Source: Zizania palustris (lineage: Eukaryota; Streptophyta; Magnoliopsida; Poales; Poaceae). From it: a stretch of DNA of 64,000 bases. Below the pieces are notes generated by a model. The model worked only from the letters and a program-made list of their open reading frames with translations. It ran no database searches and was not told where the DNA came from. The translations under genes were made by a program, and so were the position numbers. The stretch covers positions 15,748,162-15,812,161 of the forward strand of contig JAAALK010000287.1 in assembly GCA_019279435.1 (NCBI GenBank). Reading direction: 5' to 3'. Below are positions 42,850 to 53,133 of the stretch, one piece after another. Numbering within the stretch: position 1 is the stretch's first letter; each line of letters starts with the position of its first letter.

Positions 42850-43985
42850 AGGTTCGGAGGTCAGATTTAGAGCCCCCTTCACCAAGTTCGAAGGCCAGAT
42901 TCGGAGCCCCCTTCACCAGGTTCGGAGGCTAGATTCGGAGCCCCCTTCACCAGGTTCGAAGGTAGGTTCCGAGCCCCCTTCACTAGGTTCGAAGCCTAGG
43001 TTCGGAGGCCAGATTCGGAGCCCCCTTCACCAGGTTCAAAGCCCCCTTCAGCAAGTTTAGAGGCCAGATTCGGAACCCCTTCACTAGGTTCGGAGGCCAG
43101 ATTCGAAGCCCCATTCATCAGATCCGGAGACCAGATTCGGAGCCCCCTTCATTAGGTTCGAAGCCCCCTTCACCAAGTTAAAAGGCTAGATTCGGAGCCC
43201 CTTTCACCAGGTTCGAAACCTCCTTCACGAGGTTCGGAGGCCAGATTCGGAGCCCCCTTCACTAGGTTCGAAGCCCAGATTCAGAGTCCCCTTCACCAGG
43301 TTTGAAGCCTCCTTCACAAGGTTTGAAGCCTAGATTCGGAGGCCAGATTCGGAAACCCCTTCACAAGGTTTAAAGCCCCCTTCACCAGGTTCGGAGACCA
43401 GGTTCGGAACCCTCTTCACTAGGTTTGGAGGCCAGATTCGAAGATCCTTCACTAGGTTAGGAGGCCATATTCAGAGCCCCCTTCACCAGGTTCAGAGACC
43501 AGGTTCAAAGCACCCTTAACCAGGTTCGGAGGCCAGATTTGGAGCCCCCTTCACCAGGTTCAAAGGGCATATTCGGAGCCCCCTTCACTAGGTTTAGAGG
43601 CCAGGTTCAAAGCCCCCTTCACTAGGTTCGAAGCCCAGGTTTCGAGGCTAGATTCGGAACCCCCTTCACCAGGTTCAAAGCCCCCTTCACTAAGTTCGAA
43701 GCCCCGTTCATTAGGTTCAGAGGCCAGGTTTGGATGATAGATTCGGAGCCCCCTTCACCAAGTTCGAAGCCCCTTTACCAGGTTCAGATGCTAGATTCGG
43801 AGCCCTCTTCACCAGGTTCGGAGGCCAGATTCAGAGCCCCCTTCACCAGGTTTGAAGCCCCCTTCACTAGATTCGAAGGCCAGGTTCGAAGCCCCATTCA
43901 CCAGATTCGAAGGCTAGTTTCGAAGTCTCCTTTCACCAGGTTCGGAAGCAAGGTTCGAAGCCCCACTTCACTAGGCTCAAAGGCT
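42850..43985 (+). repeat. Minisatellite in 5' LTR of host element
   Basis: Thirty or so degenerate units, mostly 'ggttcggaggccagattcgg' plus 'agcccccttcacca' (about 34 bp) mixed with short units 'ggttcgaagcccccttcacc' (21 bp). Confidence 0.88.
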
Positions 43986-44165
43986 CTGAAACCACTTCAA
44001 ACTGAAGGCTAAACTAAATACTAAAACCAGGGGCCTTCGCCCCAATTATTTGCACATGTATTTATTGATGAGTTTACTGTTTTACCCATAAAAATTCTTG
44101 TAAATAGAGTCTTGTATGATGGTTGTAAGTAGAGGGCAAAATAGTCTTTTCCTGTTATATTTTGC

Positions 44166-44174
44166 CTATAAAAG
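44166..44174 (+). promoter_or_regulatory. TATA box of host element LTR
   Basis: CTATAAAAG in 'tttgcctataaaagcagggc', about 20 bp before the chromovirus B insertion. The insertion therefore separates this promoter from the rest of the LTR. Confidence 0.55.
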
Positions 44175-44190
44175 CAGGGCACCTCCAATG

Positions 44191-47100
44191 TGTAACACCC
44201 CAAATTATCAAAGTAATAAAAATATTATTTAATCCAATTTCCTGGAATTCATTATTTTGGAAATACCTTTAATACCCTCCTTTACCATTTTGAACTACAA
44301 CATAGAGTAAATGGCCAAACCAGGAGCTGAAAATTTTTATGTATGATCCTAAGGCCAAAATATATTTTTGAGAATTTTTACAAATTTTTATCAACCTTGG
44401 AAGTAGCCCTAAGATTTTAATCTATTTCCTGGAATTATTTTTATTTAGAAATATTTTGAAACAGTAATGGGCCTCCCCCCTTTCTCTCACTCCCAGCCAG
44501 CCCAACCCACTCCTCCCCGCGCGTGCCATCTGACTAGTGGACACTGCCCGTCAGCGACCTCCTCTCCGCACGCGTACCCGGCCCCACCTGTCGGTGCCAA
44601 CCAAACCCCTCGCGCCCGACCGCTCGGCCCCACCCGTCAGTCCCCTCGCTCGCGCGCTCACGCCCACTGGCCAGTGGCCCCCGCTTGTCAGTACCGTCGT
44701 CTACCTCCCGCCTCCGCCCCCAAATTGCGCCGGCCGACGACCCCCGCCTCGGATCCGCCTCGCTGGCCCCTCCCCCTTTAATTCGACGCCATTAAACGGT
44801 CCCCCGCGCTCGGCCGACTGTTTCCCCTCGTTAAACCTCGCGATTACGCCACGGGATCACGCTGCGCGTGCATGGCCGAGCCCTCGCCGGCGAGTTAAAG
44901 CCCTCCCTTGGCTTTCCTTGCATGCGAGCTCCTCCGACGCCCCTATTTAACCCCCTAGCCTCCACCGCGTTCGACCCCCATGACAATTCGCTGCGAGAAC
45001 GAACAGAACGCTCACAATTCAACTTTTAGCGCACCACCGCCACCTTCACTCCAGCCGTCGCTCGCCGTCACCGGAATCCCCCTCCGTCCTCGCCGACTGC
45101 ACCGCTGCGACCGCAAGGACCTCACCGACCCCGGCCACCACTCCATCGTCGACGAACCCCACCGGATCGACCGTTCGCCACTGCAAGGGTACCCTCATGT
45201 TCCCCTAGTCGTCCTCTTTCCGTTTTAGGCCTTAGGCACGATCGCCGTCGCTCGCCACGACCTCTGGCCCGCTCGCCGTCGCCGGAGAAGACGACCGACA
45301 CGGGTCGAGTGGTGCCAGCTTCACCACGTGCGTGATCTAATCCGCACCGTCGGATCTAATCGAAGCGGCATGTTTTAATCTCGCGCGTCCATCAGTATTT
45401 AAAACCCACACTCGATTTGAGCCGTTCATCGCGCACCGGTTCGTTGTTTTAATCCTGGCCGTCCACGTCACTTTAACTCCCCCGCCTCGCCCTCGCGCGT
45501 TGGATCTGGATCCAACGGTCCAGATCGATCCGGCGCACGCGCACAGTGCGCGGGTTCACCGTGGGCCTGGCTCACCGTGGACCCGAGGGGATTTAAATTT
45601 GAAAATAAATTCCAGAAACTGTTTTAAACTTGTAAAATTCATATCTGGCGCATTTTAACTTCAAAAATTACCATTCCAATTTAAGAAAATTTGTAATATT
45701 ATTCTCTACATGTTCATTCAATAAAAACTATATGTTTACTTTGGATTTTTCATGTTTATTTAAATAGGTATTCAAATGCCCTTAGGGTAAAAATGTAAAT
45801 TTAATTATTTAAATTTCAGTAAAACTTATTTTTATTTATTTCCTGTTAATATGATGAAACCACTAAGTTTCCTCTAGACCTTTCATTTTAAATTAATTAG
45901 AAAGCTTAAAAAGAGATCATTCCACAATTTAAAATCCCTTTTAGAAAGGGCCATATTTCTTTATAGTTCCTTTTAAAATTGTTTATAAAATGAATTTCAA
46001 AGATTCAACAACTTGATTTTCTTTAAATTAAACCAATTTAAACCCATGTGCTTGTTGTGTGGTTTTATAGTGTTTAATTGAATGTTGTATTTATTTTATT
46101 TTACTTTATTTATATTGGGAAGACTACGATGCTGCCGAGGAGCCGGAATATTACCCGGAAGTTCCTCCCTCCCCATTCGCTGAATAAGGCAAGTCACCAA
46201 ACCAATCTTTTGAGCATATTGAACCCATGTTTTATTAAACTATCGCTAAAACACATAGTCTATACATGCATTAGTCAAATGAAAACCCTTACAATATATT
46301 TATTTAGGATCCCCCGACCTTGATGTGCAACCCAAGCCATGCTATCTCGCCTAACCCCCTTGTCACCATATGATTAGTATTATTAGCTAGTGTCCAATGT
46401 ATTGACACGATCGCCATAGGATAAAAATGAGTCGTAGCAAAATGGTTCTACTATATGATCCCCGTTACTTCTTATCCATGGAATTCTGTCGGTGATGAGT
46501 TGTGGTTGTGAGTGAATGCATGGTGGGTTCCGGGTGCAAGCTAGGGCATTGGTTGGTAGCACCCGGGGCACCATAAGGATCGGTCTGCGGGATCCGTTGC
46601 AATACACTTTCGTACTAACCACAAGTCTAGTGGGTAAGTCCTAACTAAGGTATGGAGTGTTCCAAACCGAGGCCACCATTTGGAGATGGGTCAAGCAGCA
46701 CCTGCGGGTGTCTTGTACCGACGTGGCGCAAAAGGGGGTGTGAAGTTAGCCGGGATGCGGCCCAGCGCGCCGGCGAAACCTAGAGTGGGTGGTTATCGCT
46801 TGGAGCATTTCATGCTGAGGTTTTGGCACGAGTTCCCATGGTATGGGTCATCTCGTTTGGGGATGAGTGCGTGCCTTGTGGGTACAGTAGTACACCTCTG
46901 ATCAGAGTCTTAAATCTTTTCGAAAAGCCGAGCCCACGGTCAAGGGTGGGTTGCGTGACATCCCACAGTTAGATTATTTTTGATATGTATGTGCATGATG
47001 GTTTGACATGTAAGGACTGTTGTGCGAGGAGGTAAAACGTACTCCTCGAGTTAGATGATGTTATTGATGCTCATGTTTACATTTTCGCATGATTAAATTT

Positions 47101-47487
47101 GACTACACTAAATGCAACAACTGAAAATGTACTTTTCCGCACTGCTAGCCATTACCCTTCCTTTGTTATTATCTTGCATTATTACTTGCATTTGCGGTGT
47201 CTTGTTGAGTACTTTTTGTACTCATACCCGTTGGACACTACAGAGGATGCCTACTATGAAGACGGTCTAGAGTAGCGACCCAGTCAAGCAAAGATCCTGA
47301 AGAAGGCGTTCGTCATGCATTTTAATTATCTTTATTATTGTTTTTATTAAAACTCTGATGTAATAAATATGGTCTGCGTACCATGAATATTGTCGTATGT
47401 ACGATTGTCGCAGGATGAACCTCTTGTATTATTGTTTTTCTTATGAAATTCAATAATGTCTCGATTTCGATAAATCGGGGCGCCACA
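44191..47487 (+). repeat. 5' LTR of copy B
   Basis: 3297 bp. Compared with the 3' LTR and with copy A it lacks two segments whose endpoints are short direct repeats, GATCG (45165-45169) and TCGAGT (45305-45310). It keeps the TATA-like CTATTTAA. Confidence 0.95.
44943..44950 (+). promoter_or_regulatory. Putative TATA box of copy B 5' LTR
   Basis: CTATTTAA, matched in copy A at 6012-6019 and absent from the 3' LTR of copy B. Confidence 0.5.
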
Positions 47488-47490
47488 AGA

Positions 47491-47503
47491 TGGTATCAGA
47501 GCC
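47491..47503 (+). promoter_or_regulatory. Primer binding site, initiator tRNA-Met (copy B)
   Basis: TGGTATCAGAGCC, three bases (AGA) after the LTR end. Confidence 0.95.
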
Positions 47504-47626
47504 GACTTGACTGTAGGAAGCCAAACAGATCCGCCTAGCCAATAGCTGCAGAAAATTATTTCTCGAAAACCTACTTTATAAAATTTTGTTCCTCCCCTCA
47601 CTTTTCTTCAACTTGCTGTTTTGTAG

Positions 47627-48409
47627 ATGCCTGTCTATCAAGTCCACAGCTACTGCCGCCACTATGAGGGCTTTGTCCGGGAGCTCCGCATGATGCTCAC
47701 CTTCCTCGGGTTCCTCTTCGAGCCCGAATTCCAGGGGGTGTACCTGGATAAGTTCGTCGAGCCCTGCGACGTCTCCCTCACCGTCCACGGCTCCGGGGAG
47801 CACCTGCCGCCCTACACCACCACGCTTGGGGGCCCGACTTTCAACGTCGCGTGCCAACGCGTCGCTCTCTCGGCTCTTATGGAGCTGAGGATGATCTATG
47901 ATGATCGTCTTCAGAACTCGTCTTTCCGGCTTGTGCCGAAGCGCACTCCCGGCGCCCACCGTAGCATCTACCTCAGAGTTCACTCCGTGCGTGATCCGGT
48001 CATGGCCCGGCAGTCGCGTCTTCTTCAGGCCATGGACGACCTCCATACTGAGGCGGTGCTCGATGCCGATGAGCACCATGAGGCGGTTGAGTTTCTTCGT
48101 GAGGAGACGAAGAACTTGATCCAACGGAATGGCGAACTGCAGCGCAAAATCATGCTGCTGCAGAAGGACATCGCGGAGATGGTTCCCCTCCTCTCGAGGA
48201 AGAGGAAGCACATCCGTGAGCCCGCCCCTTGCCCCAAGAGGATCCCGCCACACCCCTCCACCGCCGGACCGTCCACCGCCAATGCCCCTACACCACACCC
48301 CGGCCTCGTCTCCAACCCGATGATCGAGAACTTTCTCGAGCCCATCATCCCTCGGGAGCCGCGTACTCGTGGTTCCGAGAGCACGGAGACTGCCTCCGGT
48401 GGCGAGTAG
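47627..48409 (+). CDS. ORF0, extra retrotransposon ORF upstream of gag (copy B)
   Basis: 260 residues with an ATG and no internal stop, the only intact ORF of this copy. It is about 88% identical by eye to ORF0 of copy A, without indels. A globular N-terminal half (RELRMMLTFLGFLFEPEF) is followed by a coiled coil (EFLREETKNLIQRNGELQRK) and a basic proline-rich tail. It lies between the primer site and gag. It has no similarity to Gag or Pol domains that I can recognise. Function is unknown. Confidence 0.82.
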   Translation: MPVYQVHSYCRHYEGFVRELRMMLTFLGFLFEPEFQGVYLDKFVEPCDVSLTVHGSGEHLPPYTTTLGGPTFNVACQRVALSALMELRMIYDDRLQNSSFRLVPKRTPGAHRSIYLRVHSVRDPVMARQSRLLQAMDDLHTEAVLDADEHHEAVEFLREETKNLIQRNGELQRKIMLLQKDIAEMVPLLSRKRKHIREPAPCPKRIPPHPSTAGPSTANAPTPHPGLVSNPMIENFLEPIIPREPRTRGSESTETASGGE

Positions 48410-48619
48410 GCGCTAGATGCCGCTATTTTAATAAATTAATTTTTGTATGTGGTGCTATCTACAACGAGTTGTGTTGTAGATAGAATAAGAGCTTGAGTGT
48501 AATGAACACTTTATACCACTTGATTTATATATATATATATACATGAGCCTTGTGAGCTATTTTTTTATTGTAGCGTTGTTTCATCATCTTTTTACCTCAT
48601 GACACCTTATATTCAGAAG

Positions 48620-49745
48620 ATGGCCGACCACCAGAACACCGGCTCCAACAACGGAGAAGGAGGAAGCCATGACGCGCCCGAGGGTGTTGTACCCAACTGG
48701 GGTGCAATGGGCCCACGACAATCTGGGTCGCCATCCGCCAACCATCCTACCTTGGCGGAGATGATGGCGAATGGACACCAATTGATCACCGCCCTCCTCA
48801 CTCAAATGCAGCACCAACAAGCTTAGTTGGACCGTCTGCAGAATGGGGAGCCTGCCCCTCGTGCACCAGCACCCACGCCCGCTCCCCAATTCTCGGAGTT
48901 TCTGCGCGTGCGCCCGCCCATCTTCTCAAGCACCACCAACCCCATGGAGGCCGGAGATTGGCTCCACACCATTGGGAAGAAGCTAGATCTCCTCCCCTGC
49001 ACCGATCGGGAGCGAGTGGCCTTCGCCACTCACCAGCTCCAGGGTCCCTCTGCCGAATGGTGGGACAACTACCGTGAGTCCCAGCCTGAGGACCACGTAG
49101 TGACATGGGCGGAGTTCACCATCGCCTTTCGCGCCGCCCACATCCCCGCCGGTGTCATCGCGGTGAAACAGCAGGAGTTCCGCGACCTGCACGAGGGCAG
49201 CCGGACTGTCATGGAGTACCTCCATGAGTTCAACCGTCTAGCTCGCTACGCGCCGGAAGAGGTGCGGACCGATGCCCTCCGCCAGGCCAAGTTCCTCCGG
49301 GGACTCAAGGATGAGTTGTCCATCCAGCTCGTCGCCACCGACTACGCCGACTTCCAACGGCTAGTCAATAAAGCGCTCATCCAAGAGACTGAGAAAAACA
49401 AGTTGGACCTCAAGAAGAGGAAGACGATCGCCTTCAAGCATCAACAGGCAAATTCCCAGAGGCCCCGCTTCGTTCCTCCGCCACCAGCATCCGCCTACCA
49501 TCCTCAACCCGCCTACAGGCCACCTCACGCCGCCGGTGGATCCAACGTCGGGCATCCTCGCCCCGCTCCACCAGCTCCGGCCGCTCAGCCGACGCTAGCC
49601 GCCAAGGCCCCGATCTTGAAGGATCGCCAAGGGAGGCCGGTCGTCTGCTTCAACTGCCGGAAGGAAGGACACTATTCGCACCAGTGTCTTCATCCCAAGC
49701 AGCCCCAAGGCACGACACCCAACCTAGGCGGTTCGTGCCCGCATT
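48620..49745 (+). pseudogene. gag of copy B, broken
   Basis: ATG 48620 gives MADHQNTGSNNGEGG. A TAG at 48824-48826 replaces the CAG found in copy A (QHQQA-stop-LDRLQN). The capsid-like region and the CCHC knuckle CFNCRKEGHYSHQC (near 49655) are intact. After TPN an extra T (near 49729, compared with copy A) shifts the frame to a stop at 49745, so Gag is cut off from protease. Confidence 0.9.
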
Positions 49746-49769
49746 AATCACATCAGCGCGGAGGAAGCT

Positions 49770-52700
49770 CAGGAGGCTCCCGAAGTCGTACTCGGTACGT
49801 TTACCGCAAATTCCATACCAGCTATGATTTTATTCGACTCTGGAGCAACGCACTCTTTCATCTCGGAAGATTTTGTGAAAACCCACGACTTGGACGTGCT
49901 CCCTCTATCAGTCCCCATGATGATTGCCACTCCAGGCAATAAAACCTTAGCCCACTTATACAGCCCTAAGGTTAAGATAGAGATCCAAGGAGTATTATTC
50001 CGGGCCGAGCCAGTCCTCATAAAGTGCACCGGACTCGACCTCATCCTAGGGATGGATTGGTTGATGAAGCACAAGGGGGTGATCGACTGTGCCAACAAGT
50101 CCATCACAGTGACCAACCTTGAAGGCGAAGCCGTCACCTTTCGGATGACCAGCCGCAAACCACTCGAAGCGTCCCTCCACTCGCTAGCCCTTGAAGAAGT
50201 GCCCATAGTCAAGGAGTTCATGGACGTCTTCCCAGAGGACCTACCAGGAATGCCTCCCAAGCGAGACATCGAATTCAGAATCGAACTTGTCCCCGGGACC
50301 ACTCCAATCTCCAAGTGTCCATACCGGATGGCCGCCAATGAACTAGCCGAGGTCAAGAGCAACATCGAAGACATGGAGCAGAAAGGGTACATCCGACCGA
50401 GTACCTCACCCTGGGGTGCACCGGTTATCTTTGCTATGAAGAAGGACAAGACCAAGAGGATGTGCGTGGACTATAGAGCCTTGAACGACGTAACCATCAA
50501 GAACAAGTACCCATTGCCTTGGATCGATGACCTGTTCGATCAACTGAAGGTATCCTCGGTGTTTTCCAAGATTGACCTCAGGTCAGGTTATCACCAATTG
50601 AGGATTAGAGAAGAGGACATACCCAAGACTGCCTTCACCTCTCGCTATGGACTCTACAAGTATACTGTGATGTCGTTCAGACTCACGAATGCCCCGACCT
50701 TTTTCATGAACATGATGAACAATGTTTTCATGGAGTTCTTGGATAAGTTCATCGTGGTATTCATCGACGATATCCTCGTCTACTCCAAGACCAAGGAAGA
50801 GCACGAAACTCACCTCCATCTGACCCTCGGAAAGCTAAGGGAGCAGCAATTGTACGCCAAATACAGCAAGTGCGAGTTTTGGTCGTCTGAGGTAAAGTTC
50901 CTCGGTCATGTCATATCTGCCAGAGGAATAGCAGTGGACCCGACCACCAGTGGAAGCAGTGACCAACTGGCTGCAGCCCACTACCGTGACCGAGATCCGG
51001 AGTTTTCTCGGATTGGCCGGATACTACCGCCGGTTCATCGAGAATTTTTCAATGATCGCCAAACCTATGACCAGACTTCTACAGAAAGAAGTGAAGTTTG
51101 AATGGACCCCAGATTGTGAAGAAAGCTTCCAAACCCTCAAGAAGAAGCTCGTGTCAGCCCCAATCCTGACCTTGCCAGACATCCAGAAAGACTTCCACGT
51201 CTACTACGATGCTTCTCGCCAAGGTTTGAGATGTGTCTTGATGCAAGATGGGAAGGTGATATCCTACGCCTCCCGACAGCTGAGACCGCATGAGCTGAAC
51301 TACCCAACCCACAACCTGAAGTTAGCAGGCCGTGGTTCATGCCTTGAAGATATGGAGACATTACCTTATGGGAAATCGGTGTGAGGTCTTCACCGACCAC
51401 AAGAGCCTCAAGTACATATTCACCCAACCGGACCTAAACCTCAGGCAAAGGAGATGGTTGGAACTTATCAAGGATTACGACTTGGGCATCCACTATCACC
51501 CAGGCAAGGCAAATGTGGTGGCAGCCGCCCTTAGTCGAAAAGGGTACTGCAATGCCATCATGATTCAGGACCAAGCTCCTTTGTTATACAAGGAGATGGA
51601 AAGGCTGAACTTAGGGATCATCACCCGAGCGTACCTCGCTGCCTTGGAGTCTAGGCCTATCTTGATAGACCAGATCCGAGAGAAGCATAAGGAAGACCCG
51701 AACATCTTGGAGATCCAGCAGAACATGCGAAAGGGGAAAGCCCCCGGGTTTTCCGAGGACGAGCATGGTACCATCTGGTTCGGAAACCAGATATGTGTGC
51801 CCGACAAGCCTGAGTTGTAGACCCTCATCCTTCAATAAGCCCATGATACCCTATACTCCATTCATCCCGGGAGTACCAAGATGTATCAAGATCTGAAGGA
51901 GAAATATTGGTGGGTTAGCATGAAGAGGGAAATAGCTGAGTATGTGGCCAAGTGCGACACCTGCCGATGAGTCAAGGCCGATCATCAAAGACCTGTCGGA
52001 CTACTACAACCTCTCAAGGTCCCGGAATGGAAGTAGGAAGAAATAGGAATGGACTTCATCTCGGGACTACCCAGGACCCAAGCGAGTCATGATTCTGTCT
52101 AGGTGATCGTCGACCGACTCACCAAGGTGGCTCACTTCATCCCCGTCAAGACGACTTACACTGTCGCCAAGTTGGCCGAGTTGTATATGACCCGGATCGT
52201 GTTCCTTCATGGAGTTCCTAAGAAGATTGTGCCTGACCGTGGGAGTCAGTTTACCTCCAAATTTTGGAAGAACCTTCAAGAGGAACTCGGCACCTGGCTG
52301 AACTTTAGCACCGCCTATCATCCACAGACCGACGGTCAAACCGAAAGGGTCAACCAGATATTGGAAGATATGCTTAGAGCTTGCGCTCTAGACTTTGGTG
52401 GGATGTGCGACAAGAACTTGCCCTATGTAGAGTTCTCCTACAACAACAGCTATCAAGCTAGCCTGCAAATGTCCCCGTTTGAAGCACTTTACGGGCGTAA
52501 GTGCAGAACGCCGTTGCTCTGGGATCAAACCGGAGAATCACAACTATTTGGGATAGACATATTGAGAGAAGCTGAAGAGAAGGTCAAGATCATAAGGGAC
52601 CGATTAAAGATAGCCCAGTCCCGACAAAAGAGCTACACCGATAACCGCCGAAGAGACCTAACCTTTGAGGAGGGTGATTATGTCTACCTCCGAGTCACTC

Positions 52701-53080
52701 CCCTTCGCGGCACTCAAAGGTTCAACATGAAAGGCAAGCTAGCACCCCGCTACGTCGGACCTTTTCAGATCCTCCGACAGCAAGGAGAAGTGGCATATCA
52801 ACTTGAACTGCCTCCATCTTTGGCAGGAGTTCACGATGTGTTCCATGTCTCTCAGCTGAAGAAGTGTCTCCGTGTGCCCACCGAGCAAGCCGATCTTCAA
52901 TAGCTCAACGTCCAAGAAGACTTGACCTACATCGAGAAACCCATCAAGATCTTGGAAACCAAGGAAAGGGTAACCAGGAGTCGTGTAGTCCGCTTCTGCA
53001 AGGTTCAGTGGGACAACCACCCCGCCGAAGAAGCTACATGGGAAAAAGAAGACGAACTAAAAGCCTAATACCCTGGACTA
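49770..53080 (+). pseudogene. pol of copy B with C-terminal chromodomain, broken
   Basis: Protease with ILFDSGATHSF (49850). RT with CVDYRALNDVTIKNKYPL and FIDDILVYS (50760). A frameshift near 50945 leads to RNase H (VYYDASRQGLRCVLM), and another near 51325. Integrase: zinc-finger region YSIHPGSTKMY to CDTC, then catalytic motifs MDFISGLP, VPDRGSQFTSKFW and HPQTDGQTERVNQ. Stops within the integrase region include TAG at 51818, TAA at 51836, a TGA near 51968, and TAGs near 52035 and 52100 where tryptophan is expected. After a TAG at 52901 the chromodomain reads PIKILETKERVTRSRVVRF and VQWDNHPAEEATWEKEDEL (52940-53060). Confidence 0.92.
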
Positions 53081-53119
53081 TTCGAGTAGCACTCCAATCT
53101 CGAGGACGAGATTCTTTGT

Positions 53120-53133
53120 AAGGGGGATAGGTT
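53120..53133 (+). promoter_or_regulatory. Polypurine tract of copy B
   Basis: AAGGGGGATAGGTT just before the 3' LTR; primer for plus-strand DNA synthesis. Confidence 0.85.
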
